NCBI GenBank assembly: GCA_045810265.1
Contig: JBJMWF010000498.1
Coordinates: 1-11,045, forward strand
From: Scleromatobacter sp045810265
GTDB taxonomy: Bacteria; Pseudomonadota; Gammaproteobacteria; Burkholderiales; Burkholderiaceae_C
Length of the DNA stretch: 11,045 nucleotides
Direction of reading: 5' to 3'
Under the pieces are notes generated by a model. That model searched no databases and was not told where the DNA came from. It worked only from the letters and a program-made list of their open reading frames with translations. Position 1 is the first letter of the stretch. Each line of letters opens with the position of its first letter. The position numbers and the translations under genes were made by a program. Positions 1 through 7,416 of this stretch are shown piece by piece.

Positions 1-280
1 TCAGGCCCGCGCGCACGTGGTTCTTCAGTTCGTTCGACTTGCCGGTGCCGATCAGGATGCCCAGGGTCACGAGGCTGCGCTGCTTGCGCTCCAGCCCGGG
101 CCGCGACCATACCGCGCCGAAGGCCGTCTCGAGGGCGATGGCCGCGCAGTCGGCCGCGAAGGCGCCCGACCCCGCCGCGGCCTGGATGCCGGCGGCGAAC
201 TGCGGGCCCAGCATCTCGGTGACCAGGGTGACGCCGCGGGCGTAGTGCGGGCTCTGCTCGAAGTCGCTGTGGATGGTCAT
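1..280 (-). CDS. Carboxymuconolactone decarboxylase-family protein, N-terminal part (cut by left edge)
   Basis: The reading frame starts at ATG 280..278 and runs leftward without a stop to the window edge, giving 93 codons. The TCA at positions 1-3 is out of frame. The stretch around residues 60-92, including SRPGLERKQRSLVTLG and a following NHVRAGL, is the characteristic core of the CMD family (gamma-carboxymuconolactone decarboxylase and relatives, small all-helical cytoplasmic proteins of about 120-140 residues). Roughly the last third is therefore missing. No CxxC pair of the AhpD peroxidase type is visible in the part seen, so a decarboxylase-like or uncharacterised CMD protein is more likely. 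AGGA at 288-291 sits 7 bases before the start. It lies 49 bases downstream of the RND gene on the same strand, so it probably closes or continues that operon. True protocatechuate-pathway function is not supported, since no pca genes are nearby. The family is fairly sure, the reaction unknown. Confidence 0.85.
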   Translation of the reverse strand, partial: MTIHSDFEQSPHYARGVTLVTEMLGPQFAAGIQAAAGSGAFAADCAAIALETAFGAVWSRPGLERKQRSLVTLGILIGTGKSNELKNHVRAGL

Positions 281-329
281 GCGAAGGTCCTGGTGGAAAA
301 GAAATCCGGCGTTTGGTCGCGGCGCGCGC

Positions 330-2906
330 TCAACGGTACGCGCGCTTGAGCGGTCTCAGGCTGGCCGTGTCCGGCTCGCTGTCCATGTCGCTGTCCGCAT
401 GCGCCATCGGCGGGCGCGTGGCCAGCGTGGGCCGGCGCTCGCGCCCGGACGACCCGACGCGGCCCAGCAGGAAGTACGACAGCGCGGGGATCAGCACCAG
501 CGCGCCCAGCATGTTCCAGACGAACATGAAGGTCAGCAGGATGCCCATGTCGGCCTGGAACTTGATCGGCGACCAGGCCCAGGTCACCACGCCCGCGGCC
601 ATGGTGATGCCGACCAGCGCGACGATCTTGCCGGTGAATTCGAGCGAGCGCCGATAGGCCGTCGCCAGCGACACGCCCTGGCGTTGCAGCACGAGCTGGA
701 TCGACAGGATGTAGAGCGCGTAGTCGACACCCACCCCCACGCCCAGCGCGATCACCGGCAGCGTGGCCACCTTGATGCCGATGCCCAGCCACACCATCAG
801 CGCCTCGCACAGGGTGGACGTGATCAGCAGCGGCACCAGCGCCACGACCACGGCGCGCCAGCTGCGGAAGGTGATCAGGCACAGCAGCACCACCGCGCCA
901 TAGACCAGCAGCAGCATCTGGCGCTGCGCCTTGGCCACGACGATGTTGGTCAGCGATTCGATGCCCGCCGATCCGGCGGCCGGCAGGATGCGCACGTCCG
1001 GGTCGGCGTTGGCGGCGGCGTAGCGTTCGACGGCTGCCAGCACGCCCGCCACGGTCGCGGCCTTGTGGTCGGACAGGTAGGCCACCACCGGAATCAGGGA
1101 GCAGTCCGTGGTGATCGCGCCGGGCTGGAAGTCGAGCAGCTGGCGCACCGAGGAATTGAGCTGGCGCGGATTGCGTCCATTGAACATCCACTTGGGGCTG
1201 CCCTCGTTCAGGCCGGCCGACTGGTAGCGGCCCATCGTGCCGGCCGAGACCGTCGCCTGCACGCCGGGCGTGTTCTGCAGCGTCCACTCGAGGTCGTCGG
1301 CCGTCGTCATCAGCTTGAACTTGTCGCGGTCGCAGGTGAGCGCCTCGTCGGACGGCGAGACATTCTTGTAGGCCGGGTTCTTGACGGACGCGCCCTGCAC
1401 CATCACGACGAACAGGTCGGTCGACAGGCCGTAGTGCTCGTTGACGAAGGCGACGTCCTGGTTGTAGCGCGAATTGGCGCGCAGCTCGGGCGCGCCGGCA
1501 TCGAGGTCGCCCACCTGCACGTGCGCGCTGACCAGCCAGGTGCCGGCGCCGATCAGCGCCGCCGCGATCGTGGCTGCGGTGGCCGGCCCGCGCTGCGTGA
1601 AGCTGACCAGCAGGGCCCAGGCGCGCGCGACCGCGCCCTGCCCCGAGCGGACTTCGTCCGTGTCGCGCAGCACCCGCCGCGCGGCTTTCTTGCTCACGCC
1701 GATATACGACAGCGCCACCGGAATGACCACCAGCTTGGTGAAGATCAGCACCAGCACGCCCATGCTGGCGGTCAGCGCCATGTCGTGGATGACCGGGATG
1801 TCGATCACCATCATCACCGCGAATCCCACCACGTTGGTCAGCAACGCGGTCAGGCCCGTGATGAACAGGCGCCGGAAGGTGTAGCGCGCCGCCACGTACT
1901 TGTGCGTGCCGCGCGCCACGTCCTGCATGATGCCGTTCATCTTCTGGGCGCCATGCGACAGCCCGATGGCGAAGATCAGGAACGGCACCAGGATCGAGTA
2001 CGGATCGAGCTCGAAGCCGAACACGTGCATCAGCCCCAGCAGCCACACGACGCCCAGCACCGAGACGCTCACCAGCAGCAGCGTGCTGCGGATGCAGCGC
2101 GTGTACAGCAGCACGACCAGCGTGGCGATGGCCGCCGAGATGGCGAAGAAGACCTGCACCTGGCCCAGTCCGGCGATCAGGTCGCCGACCAGCTTGCCGA
2201 AGCCGACGATGTGGATGCGGAACCGGGGCGTCTGCATCGCGCGGATGTCCGTCTCCAGCGCTCGTCCGAGCGCGCCGTAGTCGACGCGCTTGCCGGTGTC
2301 GGGATAGGTCTCGAGCAGCGGCAGCACGATCATGCTGGAGCGCAGGTCGTTGGCCACGATGGAGCCGATGATGCCGGCCCGCTGCGCGTTGGCGCGCACC
2401 TGGGCCAGCTGCTCGGGCGTGCCGGTGAAGCCCTGCATCATCACCGGCGCGCTCTCGAAGCCGTGCTCGGTCACTTCCTGCCAGCGCACGCCTGCCATCC
2501 AGAGCGATTTCACCCAGGGCCGGTCGACGCCCTTGACGAGGAAGGCGCGGTCGTTGACCTTGGCGAGGAACTCGAGATAGTCGCGATCGAAGACGTCGCC
2601 GCTGGTGTTCTCCACCACGATGCGCACCGCGTTGCCGATCGGGCGCAGGTCGTCCTTGTTGTCGAAGTAGTTCTTGATGTACGGGTGCGTCCGAGGGATG
2701 AGGCGATCGAAGCTGCCGTTGACGACCAGCTTGGAGCCTTGCCAGGCCAGCAGTGCGGAGACCGCCGCCATCACCAGCAGGATCAGCAGGCGATGGTTGA
2801 AGATCAGGCGTTCGAGCGCATTGCCCGAATCACGGTCGAAGTCCTTGGGATCGCGGACGACCGGCGTGTCCTCGATCGCGAAACTCTTGCTGTCGCTCAG
2901 GCTCAT
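330..2906 (-). CDS. MMPL/RND-superfamily inner-membrane transporter, 858 aa
   Basis: This is a large polytopic protein with the duplicated RND layout. It has an N-terminal cytoplasmic stretch (1-38), TM1 at about 40-57, a large periplasmic loop (58-248), then five membrane segments between about 249 and 402. A second half follows: TM7 at 441-460, a periplasmic loop to about 663, and five further segments ending near 814. A hydrophilic cytoplasmic tail (815-858) closes the protein. The second half carries the GVGVGVDYALY motif (723-731) with the Asp-Tyr pair typical of proton-relay residues in MMPL proteins. The first half has AIGLSHGAQ (313-321) in the equivalent place, where the acidic residue is absent. 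Length and layout fit the 'predicted exporter of the RND superfamily' group that includes lipid movers such as HpnN and MmpL. No membrane-fusion adaptor or TolC-type gene is present, so a tripartite drug pump is unlikely. The start overlaps the end of the YCF48 gene as ATGA, with a weak GGTGA ribosome site. The substrate is unknown and a hydrophobic lipid-like compound is inferred. Confidence 0.93.
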   Translation of the reverse strand: MSLSDSKSFAIEDTPVVRDPKDFDRDSGNALERLIFNHRLLILLVMAAVSALLAWQGSKLVVNGSFDRLIPRTHPYIKNYFDNKDDLRPIGNAVRIVVENTSGDVFDRDYLEFLAKVNDRAFLVKGVDRPWVKSLWMAGVRWQEVTEHGFESAPVMMQGFTGTPEQLAQVRANAQRAGIIGSIVANDLRSSMIVLPLLETYPDTGKRVDYGALGRALETDIRAMQTPRFRIHIVGFGKLVGDLIAGLGQVQVFFAISAAIATLVVLLYTRCIRSTLLLVSVSVLGVVWLLGLMHVFGFELDPYSILVPFLIFAIGLSHGAQKMNGIMQDVARGTHKYVAARYTFRRLFITGLTALLTNVVGFAVMMVIDIPVIHDMALTASMGVLVLIFTKLVVIPVALSYIGVSKKAARRVLRDTDEVRSGQGAVARAWALLVSFTQRGPATAATIAAALIGAGTWLVSAHVQVGDLDAGAPELRANSRYNQDVAFVNEHYGLSTDLFVVMVQGASVKNPAYKNVSPSDEALTCDRDKFKLMTTADDLEWTLQNTPGVQATVSAGTMGRYQSAGLNEGSPKWMFNGRNPRQLNSSVRQLLDFQPGAITTDCSLIPVVAYLSDHKAATVAGVLAAVERYAAANADPDVRILPAAGSAGIESLTNIVVAKAQRQMLLLVYGAVVLLCLITFRSWRAVVVALVPLLITSTLCEALMVWLGIGIKVATLPVIALGVGVGVDYALYILSIQLVLQRQGVSLATAYRRSLEFTGKIVALVGITMAAGVVTWAWSPIKFQADMGILLTFMFVWNMLGALVLIPALSYFLLGRVGSSGRERRPTLATRPPMAHADSDMDSEPDTASLRPLKRAYR
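2903..2906 (-). promoter_or_regulatory. ATGA stop/start overlap, translational coupling of YCF48 and RND genes
   Basis: The TGA stop of the YCF48 gene (2905..2903) shares three bases with the ATG of the RND gene (2906..2904). Only a weak GGTGA ribosome site precedes the RND start, so termination-reinitiation is the likely way the transporter is translated. This would tie its amount to that of the YCF48 protein. Confidence 0.8.
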
Positions 2907-4000
2907 CGCGATTCACCGCTGCTGTCTTGGGTCGATTCGATGCGGATGCCTTGCGACCCCACGACCACGACGCGATGCGCGCCGGCGGGCGCGACGGCGC
3001 TGTAGCGCATCGGGGAGCGCGTGGGCAGCGCGCTGAAGCTGCGTCCGTGGTCCGCGCTGAGGAACAGCTGTCCCGACAGGGTCACGAGCACGACGGCGCC
3101 ATCGGGCATCAGCGCGGCGCCGGAAAAGGTGGTCGGCGCGGCGGCGTGGAAGTCGACCTTCTGCCAGTTGTGGCCGTCGTCGGCGCTGAGCAAGGCGTTG
3201 CCGCGCAGCCCCGCCGCGATCAGGGCGGGCGACTCGCCCGTCAACGCGAAGAACGAGCCTTCGTAGCCGGGCGCGAGCTTGACGAAGCGCTCCTGCGCGC
3301 GATCGAGCCGGAGCGCGAGCCCGAGTTCGCCGGCGAGAAAGACCTGTCCGCCTGCCACGTGGATCGCGTAGATGTTGTAGCCATCGGGGTTGTCCGCGCG
3401 CTCGAGCCAGGGCGTCCAGGTGCGCCCGGCGTCGACCGTGCGGAACAGCATGCCGTAGGTGCCGGCGACATAGCCGACGCGGTCGTTCTCGAACGCCACG
3501 TCGAGGAAGGGCCGGGACGGTGCCTGGGCCTGGTAGCTGTGCGCCTCCTTCAAGGCGGCGGCCAGTGACGCATCGTCCGGGTGCGCGGCGGACGCGGCGG
3601 CGTAGGTGTCGACCATCAGCCTGGCCGCGACGTTGCCGTCCAGCCGCTTGGCCCAGTGCGCGCCGCCGTCGGTGGTCTCCAGCAGCACGCCTTCGTTGCC
3701 CACCGCCCAGCCGTGCGCGGGCGTCGGAAAACTCAGCGCGGTCAGGTCCTCGCGAACCGGAACCTCGGCTTGCCGCCAGGTGCGGCCCTCGTCGTCGGAC
3801 AGCGCGATCAGGCCGCGCCAGCCACCGGCCACGAGACGCCCGGCGGAGGTGCGCACGACCGCGGTCATCGGCGCGTCGGCGAGCCGCGTGGTCGCCATCG
3901 CCGGCGTGCTCAGGGGATCCTTGAACGCCGCCTGCGCGAACGCGGCATGGGCGGCGAGCAGGACACCCGCCAGCACACGGCACGCATGGGAATGGAACAT
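2903..4000 (-). CDS. YCF48/BNR-repeat (sialidase-like propeller) periplasmic protein, 365 aa
   Basis: The protein begins with a signal peptide: basic and polar start, hydrophobic segment at about 8-20, cleavage near AFA or AQA at 22-24. A beta-propeller with at least five Asp-box motifs (S/T-x-D-x-G-x-x-W/F) follows, at residues 68-75, 109-116, 188-195, 272-279 and 315-322. This is the pattern of YCF48/Hcf136-type and BNR-repeat proteins. A probably helical insert (about 124-160) interrupts the propeller between the second and third Asp boxes. The ATG at 4000 was chosen because it places the signal peptide exactly at the N-terminus; the frame stays open upstream to 4129 but encodes only an Arg/Pro-rich shadow. 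The ribosome site is poor (AGGCTGG). Although annotated elsewhere as a photosystem II assembly factor, there is no photosynthesis context here. The ATGA overlap with the RND gene points to a periplasmic partner of that transporter. The role is inferred from context. Confidence 0.88.
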   Translation of the reverse strand: MFHSHACRVLAGVLLAAHAAFAQAAFKDPLSTPAMATTRLADAPMTAVVRTSAGRLVAGGWRGLIALSDDEGRTWRQAEVPVREDLTALSFPTPAHGWAVGNEGVLLETTDGGAHWAKRLDGNVAARLMVDTYAAASAAHPDDASLAAALKEAHSYQAQAPSRPFLDVAFENDRVGYVAGTYGMLFRTVDAGRTWTPWLERADNPDGYNIYAIHVAGGQVFLAGELGLALRLDRAQERFVKLAPGYEGSFFALTGESPALIAAGLRGNALLSADDGHNWQKVDFHAAAPTTFSGAALMPDGAVVLVTLSGQLFLSADHGRSFSALPTRSPMRYSAVAPAGAHRVVVVGSQGIRIESTQDSSGESR

Positions 4001-4018
4001 GATGAGCCAGCCTGTGGA

Positions 4019-4052
4019 TCGCGCCGCCCCGGCATCACCGGGCGCGGCGCGA
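4019..4052 (-). other. GC-rich hairpin between DUF1329 and YCF48 genes
   Basis: The arms TCGCGCCG (4019-4026) and CGGCGCGA (4045-4052) are perfectly complementary. The pairing continues inward with one bulge at 4043, to a stem of about 14 pairs closed by a five-base loop at 4033-4037. It begins 6 bases after the DUF1329 stop codon in the minus-strand transcript. No T-run follows, so it is not a standard intrinsic terminator. It may stabilise the 3' end of the upstream genes' mRNA or lower read-through into the YCF48-RND pair, which also has a weak ribosome site. Confidence 0.65.
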
Positions 4053-4058
4053 GAGGGA

Positions 4059-5453
4059 TCAGCGGATGCCGTTGGCCTGCATGTACTCGGGCGTGAACAC
4101 CGGCAAGCGGGTCTTCTTCCAGCTCGCATCCTTGGGGAAGGTCAGGCCCTTGACGTTCGGGTCGCCCGGGTGGCTGCCCAGCCACCAGGTGCCGGTCGAG
4201 AAGTCGAAGAAGAAGTTGCCCAGCGTGTAGGGGATGCCGATGTCGTACAGCTGAACCATCGTCGACCAGCCGGCGCGGAACATCTTGCCGCCCTTGTCGT
4301 AGGTCTCCATGTGGCTGCCGCCCATGTCCTCGTCCAGGTAGATCACCTTCTTGGAGTAGATGTGGCGCACGCCGGGCTTGGGCGTGCCTTCGATCACCCA
4401 GGTGCGGTGCAGCTCCCAGCGGATGTCCTGCGGATTGGGGTAGTTGGGCGTCAGCGTGTGCGCCGACGGCGTCGCGAACTGCTGGGTGTAGTTGTTGTAC
4501 GGGATGTACTTCTCCTGCTTGCCCACCAGCTTCCAGTCGAACCGGTCCTGCGGACCGTAGGTCATCTGGATGTCGTCCATCGTGATGCCGCCGTTGTAGC
4601 CGGGGCACGGGGTGTCGTAGAACAGGTCGGGCGTCGAGCGGACGCGGCGCGTGCCGGTGGTGTACGACCAGCCCTTGGCCGGATGCGCGCTCTGGTCATA
4701 CCAGGTCCAGCCCAGGCTGACCTCGCCGACGCGGCTGGACGGGGCCGAGTAGTCGGTGTAGACCTTGTAGTACAGGCCGTCGCCGGCGATGAACTTGTCG
4801 CGCGGGATGTCCTGGTCGAAGTTGGGGAAGTACAGCTCCGACAGGAAGGCGCCGTTCAGGCTCTTGCGTCCGGCGCTGTCGACGGTCCACGTGGCCACGT
4901 TGTTCTGATGGTAGACGCCCTTGTAGCGCATCTCGTTGTTCCACCAGACCTCGATGCCGGACTTGGGGATCGGGAACGGCGTGCCGCCATAGGCCCCGCC
5001 CAGGCCGAAGCCGTCGGCCAGGATCTTGGCGCTGCTGGCGTTCTTGAGCGTGTTCTCGTTGACCCAATCCGGCACCCACGCGGTGCGGTGCGAGGGATAG
5101 ACGTCCATGCGGAAGTCCTTGGGATAGCGCTTGAACAGCTCGAGCGTCGAGCCCAGCATCTTGTCCTGGTACTTGGACACGTTCTCCGCCGTGATCGTGA
5201 ACAGCGGCTTCTCGCCCGGGAACGGATCGATCCAGCGCTTGCCGCCGCCCTCGGGATTGAAGCCGGCGGGCGGCGTCTTCAGGCCGCCGGTGTAGGCGGG
5301 AATGCTGCCGTCCTTGTTGCCTTCCACCTCGGCGCCCCAGGGCGTCAGGTCCTTGCCCAGGCGCGCGGCTTCCTGCGGCGTGGCCGCGGCCATCGCGGCC
5401 GAAGCGATCGAGGCCAGCAGGACCGACACGCTCAACGTTCGTTGAAGCTTCAT
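4059..5453 (-). CDS. DUF1329 family periplasmic / outer-membrane-associated protein, 464 aa
   Basis: The signal peptide is clear: MKLQR, a hydrophobic core, and AMA cleavage after about residue 22. There is no lipobox cysteine, so it should be soluble periplasmic or peripherally attached to the outer membrane. The mature protein carries hallmark DUF1329 segments: YGGTPFPIP (155-163), a Trp/Asn-rich patch at 169-175, RRVRSTPDLFYDTP (269-282), DRFDWKLVGKQEKYIPYNNY (303-322) and a Trp-rich C-terminal region ending near 424. Length is normal for the family (about 440-470). The family is related to LolA/LolB-like lipoprotein carrier folds, which suggests binding of a hydrophobic ligand; that is inference, and no function is established from the sequence. 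A strong AAGGAG site stands 6 bases before the ATG. It lies 27 bases after the DUF1302 gene, the usual partner and gene order, so the two are almost certainly co-transcribed and probably expressed at comparable level. Confidence 0.93.
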   Translation of the reverse strand: MKLQRTLSVSVLLASIASAAMAAATPQEAARLGKDLTPWGAEVEGNKDGSIPAYTGGLKTPPAGFNPEGGGKRWIDPFPGEKPLFTITAENVSKYQDKMLGSTLELFKRYPKDFRMDVYPSHRTAWVPDWVNENTLKNASSAKILADGFGLGGAYGGTPFPIPKSGIEVWWNNEMRYKGVYHQNNVATWTVDSAGRKSLNGAFLSELYFPNFDQDIPRDKFIAGDGLYYKVYTDYSAPSSRVGEVSLGWTWYDQSAHPAKGWSYTTGTRRVRSTPDLFYDTPCPGYNGGITMDDIQMTYGPQDRFDWKLVGKQEKYIPYNNYTQQFATPSAHTLTPNYPNPQDIRWELHRTWVIEGTPKPGVRHIYSKKVIYLDEDMGGSHMETYDKGGKMFRAGWSTMVQLYDIGIPYTLGNFFFDFSTGTWWLGSHPGDPNVKGLTFPKDASWKKTRLPVFTPEYMQANGIR

Positions 5454-5480
5454 GATTGACTCCTTTGTCTCGTCGCTTCG

Positions 5481-7256
5481 TCAGAAGCTTGTCTTGTAGG
5501 TGAACTGGACTTGCGAACGATCGTAGTACGGCGCGCCCAGGATGGCGTGGCCATTCGGATTGCTGGCGTCCGTCCGGTTGCTGAACGCGAGGTAGTTCAG
5601 CTGGAACACCTGCGGCCCAGAGGCCGTGTTCCAGGTCGCCTTCACGCCCGCGGACAAGGTGTTGAAACCGCTGGTGGATCCGCCGTTCAGCGGCGAGTTG
5701 TGCCAGTTGACCTGGACGAACACCGGGATCTCGACGTCGACGCTGGGAAACACCTGGTAGATCGTCGGATCGAGGTAGAGCCCGGCCGATGCCGCCGTGC
5801 GATCCACGCAGCCGGCGACCGTGTGGTTGGCCGCACCGCCGAAGGCCGCCGGCGCGTTGCACAGCACCGGCGCGTAGGCGCTGCCCTCGGCCTGGAACAG
5901 GTCGGCGTTGCGGGTGACCTTCTGCAGGTGGCTGACCGCGACTTCCGCCGCGATGACGAAGGTGTCCCAGAACGCCGCCTTGCCCATGAAGATCTGCCCG
6001 TTCAGCAAGGCATGCACGGTGTCGCCGCGCGCGCCCTCGGTGGGCGTGACGCTGAACAGGCCGCCAGGCCCGTTGGCACCGCCGACCGCGACCGGCGCCA
6101 GCGCCGAGAAGTCCGAGACCAGCGCGGCATTCTTGCGGTAGCTGAGTTCACCGGCCCAGGACACGTCCCACTTGGTGGTGTTGAAGGTCAGCCCGAACAG
6201 CTTGGTGTTGCTGCCATAGACGGAGCGCGCCTGGCCGATCGGCGCGTTGTCCGCCACGTCCCACACCGCGTACCAGGGCCCCTTCTCGGCGAACTGGCGG
6301 TAGTTGAAAGACAGGCTGGCGTCGACGAAGCTGGGCCGCGTCTTGTACTGCACGCCCCAGTCGCCGCTCTTGCCCTTGAGCCGCGGCCCGTAGGGGAAGC
6401 AGGCGTAGGGCAGCAGCTGGCTGCAGAACAGGTTGGGCGCGCCGCCCACGCCGTCGCCAAAGCCCATGTAGGTGCCGCTGCCCGGCACGCGGTCGGGGCG
6501 CCATTCGAAGGCCCGATAGATCGACAGGTTGGCGTTGTCGGCCACGTTGAAGACCATGTTCAGCTGCGCGATGGGCAGCGAGGTCTCCTTGAGGCTCGCG
6601 TTCGGATCCTGCGAGGACTTGCGGCCGTCGTTGGGACTCTGCGCATAGCCGACGGAGTTGCTGCCGCCGACGCCGCCGAACACGCTCTCGCCCCAGACGA
6701 TGGACGTTCGACCCGCCTTGACGCTCAGCGGCACCTCGCCCAGGTCCACGCGCGTGAACACGAAGGCATCGAGCAGTTCGGCGCCGCTGGCGTAGAAGCG
6801 CTTGATCTCGCCGGGCCAGCGGTCGTTGGCGCCGAACGCGGAGTTGGCAGGGCCGGCAGGGCCGACCTTGGGCGCGCCGGGGAAGCTGGGGTCGTACCAG
6901 GCCGCGCCGCTCAGGCGCAGGCCGGTCGTCTTCTTGTAGGTGGCGTCGTACTCGCTGTACAGGTCGAAGCGCGTCGTGTAGACATCGCCCTTGTCGGCGA
7001 AGTAGTCGCTCGCCACCGACGCGCTGAGGGCCGGGTTGGCCGCGATGGAATCGTCGCGGCCACGCACGCGCGCCGCGGCGGTGAAGCTGGCGGTGCTGTC
7101 CAGCCGCATCTCGAAGTCTTCGCTGCCGGTGTCGATCTGGAAGGCGGCCGCGGACCCGACTCCACCCGCCATGGCGACCGCGACGGCCACCGCTCGAAGC
7201 GACCCCGCGCCGGTGATCGCCATCGCCCTGCAGCCCTCGTGCAATCTTTCTCGCAT
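5481..7256 (-). CDS. DUF1302 family outer-membrane beta-barrel protein, 591 aa
   Basis: The precursor has a long signal peptide: MRERLHEGCR, a hydrophobic stretch at about 21-34, cleavage at SAAA/F near residue 38. The mature part starts FQIDTGSEDFEMRLD, the usual opening of DUF1302 proteins. The remainder alternates short amphipathic strands with Gly/Asn/Ser-rich loops and ends in VQFTYKTSF, the aromatic C-terminal signature of barrels inserted by the Bam machinery. This supports a porin- or FadL-like outer-membrane channel; the direction and the solute are unknown. Two close cysteine pairs (278/286 and 466/483) lie in likely loops and could form disulfides. The ATG at 7256 was preferred because an AGGAGA site is 5 bases upstream and because the frame extension to 7436 would remove both the signal peptide and the promoter spacing. 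An ATG at 7223 would also leave a signal peptide but has no comparable ribosome site. This is the first gene of the envelope operon. Confidence 0.92.
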   Translation of the reverse strand: MRERLHEGCRAMAITGAGSLRAVAVAVAMAGGVGSAAAFQIDTGSEDFEMRLDSTASFTAAARVRGRDDSIAANPALSASVASDYFADKGDVYTTRFDLYSEYDATYKKTTGLRLSGAAWYDPSFPGAPKVGPAGPANSAFGANDRWPGEIKRFYASGAELLDAFVFTRVDLGEVPLSVKAGRTSIVWGESVFGGVGGSNSVGYAQSPNDGRKSSQDPNASLKETSLPIAQLNMVFNVADNANLSIYRAFEWRPDRVPGSGTYMGFGDGVGGAPNLFCSQLLPYACFPYGPRLKGKSGDWGVQYKTRPSFVDASLSFNYRQFAEKGPWYAVWDVADNAPIGQARSVYGSNTKLFGLTFNTTKWDVSWAGELSYRKNAALVSDFSALAPVAVGGANGPGGLFSVTPTEGARGDTVHALLNGQIFMGKAAFWDTFVIAAEVAVSHLQKVTRNADLFQAEGSAYAPVLCNAPAAFGGAANHTVAGCVDRTAASAGLYLDPTIYQVFPSVDVEIPVFVQVNWHNSPLNGGSTSGFNTLSAGVKATWNTASGPQVFQLNYLAFSNRTDASNPNGHAILGAPYYDRSQVQFTYKTSF

Positions 7257-7261
7257 CGTTG

Positions 7262-7267
7262 TCTCCT
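7262..7267 (-). promoter_or_regulatory. Ribosome binding site AGGAGA deciding the DUF1302 start
   Basis: AGGAGA lies 5 bases before the ATG at 7256. It decides against the longer open frame that reaches 7436 and against the internal ATG at 7223, which lacks such a site. Confidence 0.8.
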
Positions 7268-7400
7268 GGTGGGTGGCGGGCCGGTGGCCTATCGCCGCGG
7301 ACCCTTTCCGCGCCGACGCACTGCCCCGCTTTCTCGGCCGCCGGCGATGAACCCGGAAGTCGACTGCCTCGCGTCTTCGGCGAGCGCTTTTGTGAATGTA

Positions 7401-7416
7401 GTTCGGAATTCTGAAC
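7401..7416. promoter_or_regulatory. 16-base palindromic operator candidate overlapping the -10 box
   Basis: GTTCGGAATTCTGAAC is self-complementary at 14 of 16 positions; only positions 5 and 12 fail to pair. It covers the whole -10 hexamer and reaches the predicted transcription start, the classic position for a dimeric repressor that blocks RNA polymerase. TetR- and IclR-type regulators bind sites of this general form, but the sequence does not identify the family and no regulator gene is in the window. Confidence 0.6.

Noticed and set aside
1..3. TCA at the left edge as a stop codon for the CMD gene
   Set aside because: The frame set by the ATG at 280 uses positions 2-4 as its last full codon, so this triplet is out of frame and the gene continues beyond the window.
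273..3005. Very long open frame on the plus strand (about 910 codons) opposite the RND gene
   Set aside because: Its product is a low-complexity Arg/His/Gln/Asp-rich string with no domain or membrane segment, as expected for the antisense of a GC-rich gene. The minus-strand frame is a clear RND protein.
4019..4052. The hairpin as a Rho-independent terminator
   Set aside because: No run of T follows it on the minus strand, and the next gene starts within 20 bases in the same direction.
4001..4129. Upstream extension of the YCF48 frame to 4129
   Set aside because: It would overlap the end of the DUF1329 gene and put 43 Arg/Pro-rich residues before a perfect signal peptide.
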